From: Kosakonia sp. SMBL-WEM22
GTDB lineage: Bacteria > Pseudomonadota > Gammaproteobacteria > Enterobacterales > Enterobacteriaceae
Assembly: GCF_014490785.1 (NCBI RefSeq)
Contig: NZ_CP051488.1
Span: 2,790,001 to 2,854,000, forward strand
Direction of reading: 5' to 3'
Length of the DNA: 64,000 nt
Positions 36,559-45,936 of the stretch are shown here, one piece after another. Below the pieces are notes generated by a model. That model searched no databases. It was not told the DNA's origin and worked only from the letters and a program-made list of their open reading frames with translations. The position numbers were made by a program, and so were the translations under genes. Every line of letters begins with the position of its first letter. Position 1 is the stretch's first letter.

Positions 36559-37254
36559 TCAGAACAAGAGATGTTCTGCGCGTACAATCATTGACATACC
36601 CGAGCTAAGCTGTACGCGAACGCCGTCTTTGGTGATTTCAAGCACGGTTGCGCTCATCGCGTTATTACCCGCTTTCACTTTCAGATCCTGACCCACGCTC
36701 AAGACGGAGATATCAGAGACTGGCGTATGGCGCTCTTCCTGCTGCGGTGCACGTTCACGCTGCGGTCTAGCCGCCGGCTTATCGGCGCGAGGCTTACGTT
36801 GTTCCGCGCCCTCTTTGCGGCGCGGAGCCGGACGAGGTTTGCGTTCACGACGCGGTGCGTCTTCCTGACCAGCAGCAGCGGCAGCTTCACGTTTTTTGGC
36901 TTGTTGCTCAGCGCGTTGCGCCTGAACACGCGCTTTCGCTTCTTCGAGCTGCTTACGGGCATGCTCAACGTGTTGCTCATCCAGCACGCCACAGGCGTTG
37001 CCGTCGAGATCAACACGCGTCGCGCCAGCTTTGATACCGTACAGGTAACGCCAGCTCGAAGTATAAAGACGTAGAGCGGAACGAAGCTGGGTTTTACTGA
37101 GATTCATCTCACCCTCAACACGCGCGACTAAATCCTGAAAGATACCGATTTTCAGGGGGCGTGCCTCGCCTTCAGCACTGAAACAGTGAGGGAAACGTTC
37201 GGCTAAAAAAGCGATAACTTCTTTACTGCTATTCAACTTAGGTTGATTTTCCAT
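36559..37254 (-). CDS. proQ: RNA chaperone ProQ
   Basis: ProQ is a global RNA-binding protein that stabilises many sRNAs and mRNA 3' ends; it was first found through its effect on the transporter ProP. The FinO domain fills residues 1-115, a basic, Ala/Gln-rich linker follows, and a Tudor-like C-terminal domain ends 'MSMIVRAEHLLF'. Length is 231 residues (E. coli 232). It heads the proQ-prc pair. Confidence 0.96.
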   Translation of the reverse strand: MENQPKLNSSKEVIAFLAERFPHCFSAEGEARPLKIGIFQDLVARVEGEMNLSKTQLRSALRLYTSSWRYLYGIKAGATRVDLDGNACGVLDEQHVEHARKQLEEAKARVQAQRAEQQAKKREAAAAAGQEDAPRRERKPRPAPRRKEGAEQRKPRADKPAARPQRERAPQQEERHTPVSDISVLSVGQDLKVKAGNNAMSATVLEITKDGVRVQLSSGMSMIVRAEHLLF

Positions 37255-37350
37255 GAAATTTCCTGATTACAACGGACGTTGCCAACAAGCGCAGGCATGA
37301 ACAGGCGTCATTATAATGACGCTAACAGTAAATGCTACGTTATCCGTTGA

Positions 37351-37848
37351 TTATCCTGCGACAGTCGCAAAGAATTTTTGATAATCGGTTGCCGCAAGGC
37401 ACTGTTCCAGATGAGAAACCAGCTCACGCAGGCCCTTTTCATCCTCTTCGCCGAAGCGAGAAAATTCGACGCTGTCGATGTCCAGCACGCCAATGATCTG
37501 ACCACTTACTGTGATCGGCAGCACAATTTCAGAGTTGCTGGCGGCATCGCAAGCGATATGACCATCAAATTGATGAACGTCCTCAACTCGCTGCACACGG
37601 TTTTGTGCGACCGCGCTACCACAGACACCGCGTCCAACAGGGATACGAACGCAGGCGATTTTGCCCTGGAACGGCCCCAATACCAGCGTGTCGCCTTCCA
37701 GTAAATAAAAACCAGCCCAGTTGACCCCGTCCAGACGTTCAAACAGCAGCGCGCTGCTGTTTGACAGCGTCGCTAAAAAACTGGTTTCACCTGCCATTAA
37801 TGCCTGAAAATCGCGGTTTAAGTCCGCGTAAAACTCTGTTTTGTTCAT
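37351..37848 (-). CDS. msrC: free methionine-R-sulfoxide reductase MsrC
   Basis: This 165-residue GAF-domain enzyme reduces free methionine-R-sulfoxide. Catalytic-type cysteines lie in 'IACVRIPVGRGVCG' and 'HIACDAASNSE'. The ATG at 37848 gives the E. coli length; the longer frame adds 19 unconserved residues. It diverges from letA. Confidence 0.94.
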   Translation of the reverse strand: MNKTEFYADLNRDFQALMAGETSFLATLSNSSALLFERLDGVNWAGFYLLEGDTLVLGPFQGKIACVRIPVGRGVCGSAVAQNRVQRVEDVHQFDGHIACDAASNSEIVLPITVSGQIIGVLDIDSVEFSRFGEEDEKGLRELVSHLEQCLAATDYQKFFATVAG

Positions 37849-37979
37849 TATCCAACCACTTTGGTGTCTTACTGAGTAAACGGCTAAGCCTAATAAAATA
37901 AGCATTAAATGCGTTGATGCTCAAGATGTTCTCATCATGAGTTAATATAGATGCATCTAACCCTTTTCTGATCCGGCCG

Positions 37980-39263
37980 ATGGCACTAAAGATACAACAC
38001 ATTTCGCTCAACAAAAAAATTGCGATCCATCATGTCGGCGAAGCTTTGCCACGCGCACATTATCAGCGCTGCCCGCAATGCGATACGCTTTTTGCGTTAC
38101 CGGTTATGAAATCGCACCAAAGTGCATTTTGTCCCTGCTGTGATGCCAAAATCCGCGATGGGCGCGACTGGTCATTAACCCGTCTCGCCGCCATGGCGGT
38201 GACGATGCTGATGCTGATGCCTTTTGCCTGGGGAGAGCCGCTGCTCCACTTCTACCTGCTTGGCGCGCGCATTGACGCCAATCTGCTGCAGGGGATCTGG
38301 CAAATGACCTCTCAGGGCGATGCGCTTACCGCCGCGATGGTGCTCTTCTGTACCGTCGGTGCGCCGCTGGTGTTGGTCAGCGCTATCGCCTATTTATGGT
38401 TCGGTAACCGGCTTGGAATGAACCTGCGCCCGGTGCTCTTAATGCTTGAGCGCCTAAAAGAGTGGGTGATGCTCGATATTTATCTGGTTGGTATCGGTGT
38501 CGCCTCGATCAAAGTGCAGGATTACGCTTACTTGCAACCGGGCGTCGGCCTCGTCGCCTTTGTCGCGTTAACCATTCTTAGCGTAATGACGCTCATTCAT
38601 CTAAACGTTGAACAGTTATGGGAGCGTTTTTACCCGCAGCGCCCGGCGAAGCGTCCTGACCCGCAGCTGCGCGCCTGTCTCGGCTGCCATTTTACCGGCT
38701 TGCCGGATGCCCGCGGCAGATGCCCGCGCTGCCACATACCGCTGCGCCATCGCCGACGACACAGCCTGCAGAAGTGCTGGGCTGCGCTGATTTCTTCGAT
38801 GATTTTTCTACTGCCCGCCAACTTGCTGCCAATTTCGGTGGTCTATGTAAACGGCTCGCGGCAGGCAGACACCATTATGTCTGGCATTATTTCGCTCGGT
38901 AACAGCAATATCGCCGTGGCGGGCATCGTCTTTATCGCCAGTATTCTGGTGCCGTTTACCAAGGTGATTGTTCTTTTTACCTTGCTGATCAGTATTCATT
39001 TCAAATTTGAACAGGGGCTACGCACTCGCATCCTACTTCTGCGCTTTGTGACCTGGATTGGGCGCTGGTCAATGCTCGATCTGTTTGTCATCTCACTGAC
39101 AATGTCACTGATTAATCGCGACCAACTTCTCGCCTTTACGATGGGACCCGCTGCGTTTTATTTCGGCGCGGCGGTTATTTTGACTATTCTTGCTGTGGAA
39201 TGGCTGGACAGCCGCTTACTTTGGGATGCACATGAGTCAGGAAAACCAAGCTTCGCCGACTGA
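37980..39263 (+). CDS. letA: intermembrane lipid transport protein LetA (YebS)
   Basis: LetA is a 427-residue PqiA-family inner-membrane protein that works with LetB to move lipids across the envelope. It has two four-helix membrane modules, each preceded by a zinc-ribbon: 'RCPQCDTLFALP..FCPCCDAKI' near residue 34 and 'ACLGCHFTGLP..RCPRCHIPLR' near residue 235. The last 32 bases overlap letB, a sign of translational coupling. Confidence 0.95.
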   Translation: MALKIQHISLNKKIAIHHVGEALPRAHYQRCPQCDTLFALPVMKSHQSAFCPCCDAKIRDGRDWSLTRLAAMAVTMLMLMPFAWGEPLLHFYLLGARIDANLLQGIWQMTSQGDALTAAMVLFCTVGAPLVLVSAIAYLWFGNRLGMNLRPVLLMLERLKEWVMLDIYLVGIGVASIKVQDYAYLQPGVGLVAFVALTILSVMTLIHLNVEQLWERFYPQRPAKRPDPQLRACLGCHFTGLPDARGRCPRCHIPLRHRRRHSLQKCWAALISSMIFLLPANLLPISVVYVNGSRQADTIMSGIISLGNSNIAVAGIVFIASILVPFTKVIVLFTLLISIHFKFEQGLRTRILLLRFVTWIGRWSMLDLFVISLTMSLINRDQLLAFTMGPAAFYFGAAVILTILAVEWLDSRLLWDAHESGKPSFAD

Positions 39264-41865
39264 AGCGCGCATTAAAACAAAACGACGCATTTCACCGTTC
39301 TGGCTGCTGCCAGTGATCGCTTTGCTGATCGCCGGTTGGCTTGTCTGGAGTAGTTATGAAGATCGCGCCAATACTATCACCATCGACTTTATGTCCGCTG
39401 ACGGCATCGTCGCCGGACGCACGCCCATACGTTATCAGGGGGTGGAAGTCGGGACGGTGCAGGATATCAGTCTGAGCGACGATCTGAAGAAGATTCAGGT
39501 ACGCGCCAGCATCAAAGCCGATATGAAAGATGCGCTGCGCAACGAAACGCAATTCTGGCTGGTGACGCCAAAAGCGTCGTTGGCCGGCGTCTCGGGGCTG
39601 GATGCGCTGGTCGGCGGTAATTACATCGGCATGATGCCAGGCAAAGGTGAACCCCAGGATCACTTTACCGCTCTGGACACCCAGCCGAAATATCGCCTCA
39701 ATAATGGCGACTTGATGATTCATCTGCACGCGCCGGATCTCGGTTCGCTTAACAGCGGTTCGCTGGTCTATTTCCGCAAAATCCCGGTCGGCCGCGTTTA
39801 TGACTACGCCATTAACAAAAACAAACAGGGCGTCACGGTAGATGTGCTGATAGAGCGCCGCTTTACCAATCTGGTGAAAAAAGGCAGCCGCTTCTGGAAT
39901 GTCTCAGGTGTAAAAGCGGATGTCGGTCTGAGCGGTGCAAAGGTGGAACTGGAGAGCCTGGCCGCGCTGGTCAACGGCGCTATCGCCTTCGACTCGCCGG
40001 ATAACTCGGCTCCCGCAGCAGCCGAAGATGAGTTTGGCTTATACAAAGATCTGGCCCACAGCCAGCGCGGTGTGATCATCAAACTCGATCTGCCGAGCGG
40101 CCAGGGGCTGAAAGCGGGCTCAACACCGCTGATGTATCAGGGGCTGGAAGTGGGTGAACTGACGGATATCACCCTCAATCCCGGCGGTAAAGTGACCGGT
40201 GAGTTGACCGTCGATCCCGGCGTGGTCAATTTGCTGCGGGATAATACGCGCATTGAGATGCGCAACCCGAAAGTCTCATTGAGCAATACCAATCTCAGCT
40301 CGCTGCTGACAGGCAGCACGCTGGAGCTGATCCCGGGCGAGGGGCAGCCACGCGACCAGTTTGTCGTGCTGCCCGCGGATAAAAACCTGCTACAGGAGCC
40401 GGGCGTCATCACCCTGACGCTCACCGCGCCGGAGAGTTATGGCATCGATGCCGGGCAACCGCTTGTGCTGCACGGTGTGCAGGTCGGCCAGGTGCTGGAG
40501 CGTAAGCTGACTAACAAGGGCGTCTCTTTCGCCGTGGCTATCGATCCGCAATATCGCGATCTGGTGCATGGCGACAGCAAGTTTGTGGTCAACAGCCGCG
40601 TCGATGTGAAATTGGGGCTGGATGGCGTTGAGTTCCTTGCCGCCAGCGCCAGTGAGTGGATCAGCGGCGGCATCCGCATTCTTCCGGGTGATAAGGGCGA
40701 AATGAAGCCCACCTACCCGCTCTTTGCCAACCTTGATAAAGCGCTGGAGAACAGCCTTAGCGATCTGCCCACCACTACCCTGACGCTGACGGCAGACTCT
40801 CTGCCAGACGTGCAGGCCGGTTCGGTGGTGCTCTATCGTAAATTTGAAGTGGGTGAAGTGATCACCGTGCGCCCACGTGCCAATGCCTTTGATATCGATC
40901 TTCATATCAAGCCGGAGTATCGCAACCTGCTCACCGCCGACAGCGTCTTCTGGGCGGAAGGCGGCGCGAAGGTGCAGCTTAACGGCAGCGGATTAACGGT
41001 GCAGGCGTCGCCCCTGTCGCGCGCAATTAAGGGTGCTATCAGCTTCGATAACCGCAGCGGTGCCGGTGCTCGGTTGCGTAAAGGCGATAAACGTATTCTT
41101 TACGCCTCAGAGACCGAAGCGCGCGCCGTCGGCGGCAAGATCACCCTGCATGCTTTCGACGCTGGCAAGCTGGCGGAAGGGATGCCGATTCGCTACCTCG
41201 GTATCGACATCGGCCAGGTGCAGGAGCTGCATCTGCTGACGGATAAGAACGAAGTGCAGGCCAGCGCCGTGCTCTATCCGGAGTATGTCCGCACCTTCGC
41301 CCGCGCCGGATCGCGCTTCTCGGTGATCACGCCGCAGATCTCCGCCGGGGGGGTTGAACACCTCGACACTATTCTGCAGCCCTATATTAACGTTGAACCG
41401 GGGCATGGCGATGCGCGCCGCGATTTTGAACTCGCCGAAGCGACGATCACCGATTCCCGTTACCTTGATGGGTTGAACATTGTGGTTGAAGCGCCGGAAG
41501 TGGGTTCCATGAATATCGGCACACCGGTGCTGTTCCGCGGTATTGAAGTGGGAACGGTGACCGGCCTTGCGCTGGGCACCCTCTCCGACCGCGTGATGAT
41601 CGCCATGCGCGTCAGCAAGCGTTACCAGCACCTGGTGCGCAACAACTCGGTCTTCTGGTTAGCCTCCGGTTATACGCTGGACTTTGGCCTGACCGGAGGT
41701 GTGGTGAAAACCGGTACCTTTAACCAGTTTATTCGCGGCGGTATCGCCTTCGCGACGCCACCGGAAACACCGCTGGCCCCGAAAGCGCAGCCGGGTAAAC
41801 ACTTCCTGCTGCTGGAGAGCGAACCAAAAGAGTGGCGCCAGTGGGGTACAGCGCTACCCCGTTAA
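39232..41865 (+). CDS. letB: intermembrane lipid transport protein LetB (YebT)
   Basis: LetB has one N-terminal transmembrane helix (about residues 23-43) and seven MCE domains that stack as a hexameric tunnel spanning the periplasm. MCE signatures recur, such as 'RYQGVEVGTVQDI', 'MYQGLEVGELTDI', 'LHGVQVGQVLE', 'RYLGIDIGQVQEL' and 'LFRGIEVGTVTGL'. ATG 39232 gives 877 residues, the E. coli length, within the end of letA. Confidence 0.96.
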   Translation: MSQENQASPTEARIKTKRRISPFWLLPVIALLIAGWLVWSSYEDRANTITIDFMSADGIVAGRTPIRYQGVEVGTVQDISLSDDLKKIQVRASIKADMKDALRNETQFWLVTPKASLAGVSGLDALVGGNYIGMMPGKGEPQDHFTALDTQPKYRLNNGDLMIHLHAPDLGSLNSGSLVYFRKIPVGRVYDYAINKNKQGVTVDVLIERRFTNLVKKGSRFWNVSGVKADVGLSGAKVELESLAALVNGAIAFDSPDNSAPAAAEDEFGLYKDLAHSQRGVIIKLDLPSGQGLKAGSTPLMYQGLEVGELTDITLNPGGKVTGELTVDPGVVNLLRDNTRIEMRNPKVSLSNTNLSSLLTGSTLELIPGEGQPRDQFVVLPADKNLLQEPGVITLTLTAPESYGIDAGQPLVLHGVQVGQVLERKLTNKGVSFAVAIDPQYRDLVHGDSKFVVNSRVDVKLGLDGVEFLAASASEWISGGIRILPGDKGEMKPTYPLFANLDKALENSLSDLPTTTLTLTADSLPDVQAGSVVLYRKFEVGEVITVRPRANAFDIDLHIKPEYRNLLTADSVFWAEGGAKVQLNGSGLTVQASPLSRAIKGAISFDNRSGAGARLRKGDKRILYASETEARAVGGKITLHAFDAGKLAEGMPIRYLGIDIGQVQELHLLTDKNEVQASAVLYPEYVRTFARAGSRFSVITPQISAGGVEHLDTILQPYINVEPGHGDARRDFELAEATITDSRYLDGLNIVVEAPEVGSMNIGTPVLFRGIEVGTVTGLALGTLSDRVMIAMRVSKRYQHLVRNNSVFWLASGYTLDFGLTGGVVKTGTFNQFIRGGIAFATPPETPLAPKAQPGKHFLLLESEPKEWRQWGTALPR

Positions 41866-41942
41866 GCTGAGTGCTCCGGCGTGCCCGCGCCGGAGCCTTT
41901 GTGCTACACTGCGCGCCTCTTTTTTTCCTTCTGGGGCGCCCC

Positions 41943-43382
41943 GTGGCTCAAAACGCTGTTTACCTTCCTGAAGAATTTCTCGCCCAGATGCGCCTGGCGA
42001 TGCCTGAGCATCTCGATTTTGCTGAGTTTATTGCCGCCTGTCAGCGCCCGCTGCGCCGCAGCATTCGCGTTAATACGCTGAAAATTTCCGTCGATGCCTT
42101 TCTCTCGCTGGTCGCACCCTATGGCTGGCAGTTAACGCCGGTGCCGTGGTGCGCAGAGGGCTTCTGGATCGAGCGCGACGAGGAGGAGAACCTGCCTTTA
42201 GGCAGCACGGCAGAGCATCTGGGCGGCCTGTTTTACATTCAGGAAGCGAGCTCAATGCTGCCGGTTGCCGCGCTGTTTGCCGGGGAAACGATGCCGCTTC
42301 GCGTGATGGATGTCGCCGCCGCGCCGGGGTCAAAAACCACGCAAATTGCCGCCCGCATGAGGAATCAGGGCGCGATCCTCGCCAATGAGTTCTCTGCCAG
42401 CCGGGTAAAAGTGCTGCATGCGAATATCAGTCGCTGTGGCATCCAGAATGTGGCATTAACCCACTTCGACGGCCGCGTGTTTGGAGCCGCGTTACCCGAG
42501 ATGTTCGACGCCATTCTGCTGGATGCGCCCTGCTCCGGCGAAGGTGTGGTACGCAAAGATGCCGATGCGCTGAAAAACTGGTCCCACGCCAGCAACCTGG
42601 AGATTGCCGCTACGCAGCGCGAGCTTATCGACAGCGCCTTTCATGCCCTGCGCCCCGGCGGCGTGCTGGTCTACTCCACCTGCACCCTCAATCGCGACGA
42701 AAACGAAGCCGTCTGTCTCTGGTTAGCGCAGCAGTACCCTGATGCCGTTGAGTTTGAAGCACTGGGCGAGTTATTCGATGGCGCAGAGCAGGCGCTTACG
42801 GCAGAGGGTTTCCTGCATGTCTTTCCGCAAATTTTTGACTGCGAAGGGTTCTTCGTCGCACGGCTACGTAAAACCGCAGCGGTCGAGCGCTTACCGGCCC
42901 CGACCTACAAAGTCGGGCAGTTTCCGTTTGCGCCACTGAAATCGCGCGAGAGCGCTGCCATCACCGCCGCAGCGGCAGAGGTCGGCTTACGCTGGGGCGA
43001 TTCGCTGCGTTTGTGGCAGCGTGATAAAGAGATCTGGTTATTCCCGGCTGCCATCGAAGATTTGATCGGAAAAGTCCGCTTTTCCCGTATCGGTATGCGC
43101 CTCGCCGAAACGCACAATAAGGGCTACCGCTGGCAGCATGAAGCTGTGATCGCCCTGGCAGGCGATAGCAATCCGCTCGCTTTCGAACTGACCCTTGAGG
43201 AAGCCGAGGCGTGGTATCGGGGACGCGATATCTATCCGCAGGCCTTGCCAGCCGGGGATGAAGCGATCGTGACCTTCCAGGAGCAGGCGCTGGGGCTTGC
43301 GAAAAAAGTGGGGTCGCGGCTGAAAAACAGCTACCCGCGCGAGCTGGTGCGCGACGGTCAGCTTTTCGCCGGCAAGGCGTGA
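41943..43382 (+). CDS. rsmF: 16S rRNA (cytosine-1407-C5)-methyltransferase
   Basis: RsmF methylates C1407 of 16S rRNA. The SAM motif is 'VMDVAAAPGSKTTQIA'. The two catalytic-region cysteines lie in 'LDAPCSGEGV' and 'VYSTCTLNRDENE', and a PUA-like C-terminal domain follows. The GTG at 41943 gives 479 residues as in E. coli; earlier in-frame codons encode an unconserved extension. Confidence 0.94.
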   Translation: MAQNAVYLPEEFLAQMRLAMPEHLDFAEFIAACQRPLRRSIRVNTLKISVDAFLSLVAPYGWQLTPVPWCAEGFWIERDEEENLPLGSTAEHLGGLFYIQEASSMLPVAALFAGETMPLRVMDVAAAPGSKTTQIAARMRNQGAILANEFSASRVKVLHANISRCGIQNVALTHFDGRVFGAALPEMFDAILLDAPCSGEGVVRKDADALKNWSHASNLEIAATQRELIDSAFHALRPGGVLVYSTCTLNRDENEAVCLWLAQQYPDAVEFEALGELFDGAEQALTAEGFLHVFPQIFDCEGFFVARLRKTAAVERLPAPTYKVGQFPFAPLKSRESAAITAAAAEVGLRWGDSLRLWQRDKEIWLFPAAIEDLIGKVRFSRIGMRLAETHNKGYRWQHEAVIALAGDSNPLAFELTLEEAEAWYRGRDIYPQALPAGDEAIVTFQEQALGLAKKVGSRLKNSYPRELVRDGQLFAGKA

Positions 43383-43496
43383 CACAGCGCATAAAAATCG
43401 CATTTTTTGACTGGCGACTTTTCGGCTGTTGTACCAGGCTGAAATGTGGGCGGCTTTACTGGTCGTACCACATTTTAACGATCGACGGAGAGCATT

Positions 43497-43736
43497 ATGA
43501 CGAAAACCAGCGTGCGCATTGGCGCATTCGAAATCGATGATGCCGAGTTGCAGGGAGAGAGTCAGGGTGAACGCAAACTGCATATTCCATGCAGTTCAGA
43601 CCCCGATTTATGTATGCAGCTTGATGCCTGGGACGCGGAAACCAGCATTCCTGCGATCCTTAACGGCGAGCATTCAGTCCTTTATCGCGAACATTACGAC
43701 GAGCAGTCTGACACCTGGATTATGCGTCTTGCCTGA
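43497..43736 (+). CDS. yebV: YebV family protein
   Basis: This 79-residue soluble protein closely matches E. coli YebV ('KTSVRIGAFEIDDAELQGES' start, with 'CKSDPDLCMQLDAWDAE'-type centre). GGAGAGC precedes the ATG. E. coli yebV is among stationary-phase (RpoS-linked) genes. Its function is unknown. Confidence 0.92.
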   Translation: MTKTSVRIGAFEIDDAELQGESQGERKLHIPCSSDPDLCMQLDAWDAETSIPAILNGEHSVLYREHYDEQSDTWIMRLA

Positions 43737-43841
43737 TCCTATTGGAACCCGTCCATGAGACGGGTTATTTACCTGCCTGATTTCCCCTGCCCTCATTCAT
43801 CCCCTACACTTATCGTTACGTTGTACAGAACCGAGGATGGA

Positions 43842-44033
43842 ATGTTCGCGCTGGTCTTATTTGTTTGCTACCTGGACGGTGGATGTGACGACATCGTGGT
43901 TGATGTCTTTAATAGTGAGCAACAGTGCCTGGCTGCGATGGACGAACAGCGTATGCGTCACGGCGGTTGTTTTCCCGTAGAAGATTTTATCGATGGCTTC
44001 TGGCATCCGGCGCGCGACTATAGCGATTTTTAA
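43842..44033 (+). CDS. yebW: YebW family protein
   Basis: This 63-residue protein ('MFALVLFVCYLDGGCDDIVV') matches E. coli YebW with three cysteines ('CYLDGGC', 'QQCLAAM', 'GGCFPVEDF'). ATG 43842 was taken over a frame start 87 bases upstream because it gives the E. coli length and has GAGG. Its stop abuts pphA on the other strand. Its function is unknown. Confidence 0.9.
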   Translation: MFALVLFVCYLDGGCDDIVVDVFNSEQQCLAAMDEQRMRHGGCFPVEDFIDGFWHPARDYSDF

Positions 44034-44678
44034 CTACTGCAGTTGCACCAGCGTTAACTCACCGCCAAACACCGCACCGGTGTCGATGTAGTGCTGGTTA
44101 TGGGCATCGAAGCGTGCTTTTAGCGGCGTGTGCCCGAACCAGAAGTCATCCGCGCCGGTAATCGGCTCCCCTTTCCCGCACAGCAGCTGATTGAGGCGCT
44201 CCCGCCGCCACAGCACAGATTCACTATCCACCTCTTTTTGCCAGCTATATTCACTCGCCGGGTAATCGGCGTGCGCAATAATATTCAGCCTATGGGAGGT
44301 CTGCAGTTCAAGAATGTAGGGCAACTCTGCGCACTTGCGCAGGGCGTCGAGCGCCCTCTCTTGCTGCTCTGCATTGAGATCTGCAAACCAGCCGCCGCCG
44401 TTCATCTGCCATAGCGCGCGGTTGTTTTCTCGCAGGGCATCAATGGCCATCTGTTCATGGTTGCCGCGCACGGTAATAAACCAGCGTTGATTAAGCAGTG
44501 CCAGACACTGCAAACTCTGCGGACCGCGATCGATCAGATCGCCGACGCAGATCAACAGGTCCTCATAAGGGTCGAAGTGACGCTCCCGTAGCGCCTGCAT
44601 TAAGCGTTGATAGCAGCCGTGCAGATCGCCCACCAGCCAGATATGCCGCCACTGCCCGCCATCGATACGTTGATACAT
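44034..44678 (-). CDS. pphA: serine/threonine protein phosphatase 1
   Basis: This is a 214-residue PPP-family phosphatase. The metal motifs are 'GDLHGCYQRL', 'GDLIDRGPQS' and 'VRGNHEQM', and a C-terminal histidine lies in 'FWFGHTPLKAR'. E. coli PphA responds to heat shock and misfolded proteins and acts on CpxR and other phosphoproteins. It is the last gene of the conserved host order in this window. Confidence 0.93.
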   Translation of the reverse strand: MYQRIDGGQWRHIWLVGDLHGCYQRLMQALRERHFDPYEDLLICVGDLIDRGPQSLQCLALLNQRWFITVRGNHEQMAIDALRENNRALWQMNGGGWFADLNAEQQERALDALRKCAELPYILELQTSHRLNIIAHADYPASEYSWQKEVDSESVLWRRERLNQLLCGKGEPITGADDFWFGHTPLKARFDAHNQHYIDTGAVFGGELTLVQLQ

Positions 44679-44829
44679 AAGCTTCCCCCCTCTTTTCAGT
44701 ATAGAAAACAGGTGACGGAGAGTACGCGTAAAGTTACACCACTGGAGAATAGCGTAGTGCTTCAGGCAAAAAGTGATGAGTCAGATATAAGTTATCTATA
44801 ACGCCGTCTTTGCTGTCAAAAGATTGTAA

Positions 44830-45108
44830 TTAAAAATCGTATTGCGAGAGGAGTTCCTCTACCTGCCTGTTGCCCCTGTATCTCTTTTTAAGCTGATCTT
44901 GCTGCTTGCGCGCCAGAGTACAGTATTTATCAACCGCGGCCTCGATCTCCTTTTGTCGGCTCTTCGGTAACGTGTTGTCCCATTCACCAGCAAAATGTTG
45001 GCACTCTTCTGCATTGGCCTGAAAAGCGCGGACGTCATGCTGAACCTCTGCCGCTCGCACGGCAAAACAACTCACTGCCAGCATGAATCCTGCCATCAAA
45101 TTTTTCAT
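44830..45108 (-). CDS. small exported protein of unknown function
   Basis: This 92-residue protein starts 'MKNLMAGFMLAVSCFAV', a signal peptide with probable cleavage after 'VRA'. The mature part is charged and helical, with two cysteines ('EECQHFAGEW', 'DKYCTLARKQ') that could form a disulfide. GGAAGG lies well placed before the ATG. It lies between pphA and the SdsR remnant. I do not recognise its family. Confidence 0.7.
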   Translation of the reverse strand: MKNLMAGFMLAVSCFAVRAAEVQHDVRAFQANAEECQHFAGEWDNTLPKSRQKEIEAAVDKYCTLARKQQDQLKKRYRGNRQVEELLSQYDF

Positions 45109-45362
45109 TCTTCCCTTCCGTTGACCGTTGAGACTTATCCATTAAACAAGGCGACATCATCGCTGCGGCCTGGTTGATAGTACCTATATTGGTTACGTTT
45201 ACTATCAAGACAGGGTGCGAGGGTTTCACCAAAATACCAAAAGATATTTGTCATAAAAATACTGGACGCCTGCACAGCGGGATATGTTATGGTTTGAAAC
45301 GAACAGGAAGTTTCAGGATAATCCAGGAACCCCTGAGTAGTACTTTATCTCATAAAGAGATA
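45109..45362. other. gene-free stretch upstream of the SdsR remnant
   Basis: About 250 bases carry no credible gene. In E. coli the RNA SraC (RyeA) starts here and runs opposite to SdsR. A SraC 5' part may persist, but I could not align it by eye. Confidence 0.4.
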
Positions 45363-45386
45363 AAAAAAGACCGAATACGATTCCTG
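45363..45386 (-). other. sdsR: 3' end of sdsR, probable prophage attL core
   Basis: Read on the minus strand, this is ACAGGAATCGTATTCGGTCT followed by TTTT, the terminator loop, 3' stem and U-tract of the sRNA SdsR (RyeB), which lies beside pphA in E. coli. To the right the SdsR body is absent, and only a poorly matching 5' stem (TAGACCATAA) remains. This is the pattern left when an integrating element uses the 3' end of an RNA gene as its target. Confidence 0.65.
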
Positions 45387-45703
45387 TTTATGGTCTACGG
45401 ATTATTTTTGTTTAAATATCAAACGTTTACCATCATTTTTAGCCCATTTTTATCTTACCAACACTTACCATTAGATACTTTTGGGATCAAACACTTGTTA
45501 CTTTATTCGTGGGCTCGACGTGGAATTTTAGTGGTGAAACTCCATCAATAAAATACCCGCCATCCCGACGGGCATAATCACTATCAATTAGCTTTGACGA
45601 TCGGTAGCTCTGACCACCGCACGATGTAGCGCGGCGAAAGCATTTTGCGTTTCATCAGCCAAGCTGACCTGCTCCCCGTAAACCAAAACAAACTGATGTC
45701 AGC

Positions 45704-45728
45704 AACGTCCACTTTTGGCACAAAGCGG
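45704..45728 (+). repeat. left copy of a 25-bp repeat flanking the MFS gene
   Basis: GTCCACTTTTGGCACAAAGC-GGAC resembles the sequence at 47223-47247 (GTCCGCTTCTGGCACTAAGC-GGCC). The two copies bracket the MFS transporter gene as imperfect direct repeats. Related 'GTCCGC' and 'GCGGAC' phrases follow at 45745-45772. Confidence 0.5.
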
Positions 45729-45804
45729 ACTAACGCCAAGCTAATGTCCGCTAAGAGCGAAGAGCGGACGCTCAGGCTTCGGGAATACCGCCTGCTTTTT
45801 GTGT

Positions 45805-45820
45805 GATACAATGTTGTATC
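45805..45820. promoter_or_regulatory. perfect palindrome upstream of the MFS gene
   Basis: GATACAATGTTGTATC is a perfect 16-base palindrome 117 bases before the MFS start. It has the form of a dimeric repressor operator, but no regulator gene adjoins it. Confidence 0.35.
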
Positions 45821-45936
45821 TGCTTCCACGAAAGTAAATTTTCCAATGTAAAGATTCTGTCTTTTAACAGTTTTTGCTTTCCGCATTGCCTGTGGGCTGT
45901 GTGGGCTTCTGTTATTTAAGGTGAGAATCTTTCCTC

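Larger units (their letters stand above)
45387..45936. other. gene-free accessory DNA upstream of the MFS gene
   Basis: This 550-base stretch is AT-rich at its left and has no supported gene. Its right half contains repeated phrases built on 'GTCCGC..GGCACAAAGCGGAC' and a palindrome at 45805-45820. The same kind of phrase recurs after the MFS gene. Confidence 0.5.

Noticed and set aside
39232..41865. Repeats within letB as a tandem DNA repeat
   Set aside because: They are the seven diverged MCE domains of a normal gene and not nucleotide repeats.
45174..45551. A 125-codon plus-strand frame across the SdsR remnant
   Set aside because: It runs through the SdsR terminator and the att core, has no ribosome site and shows no protein-like pattern.
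45584..45886. A 100-codon minus-strand reading frame before the MFS gene
   Set aside because: It lacks a ribosome site and its composition follows the repeated GTCCGC/GCGGAC phrases. It reads as a frame through a non-coding repeat rather than a gene.
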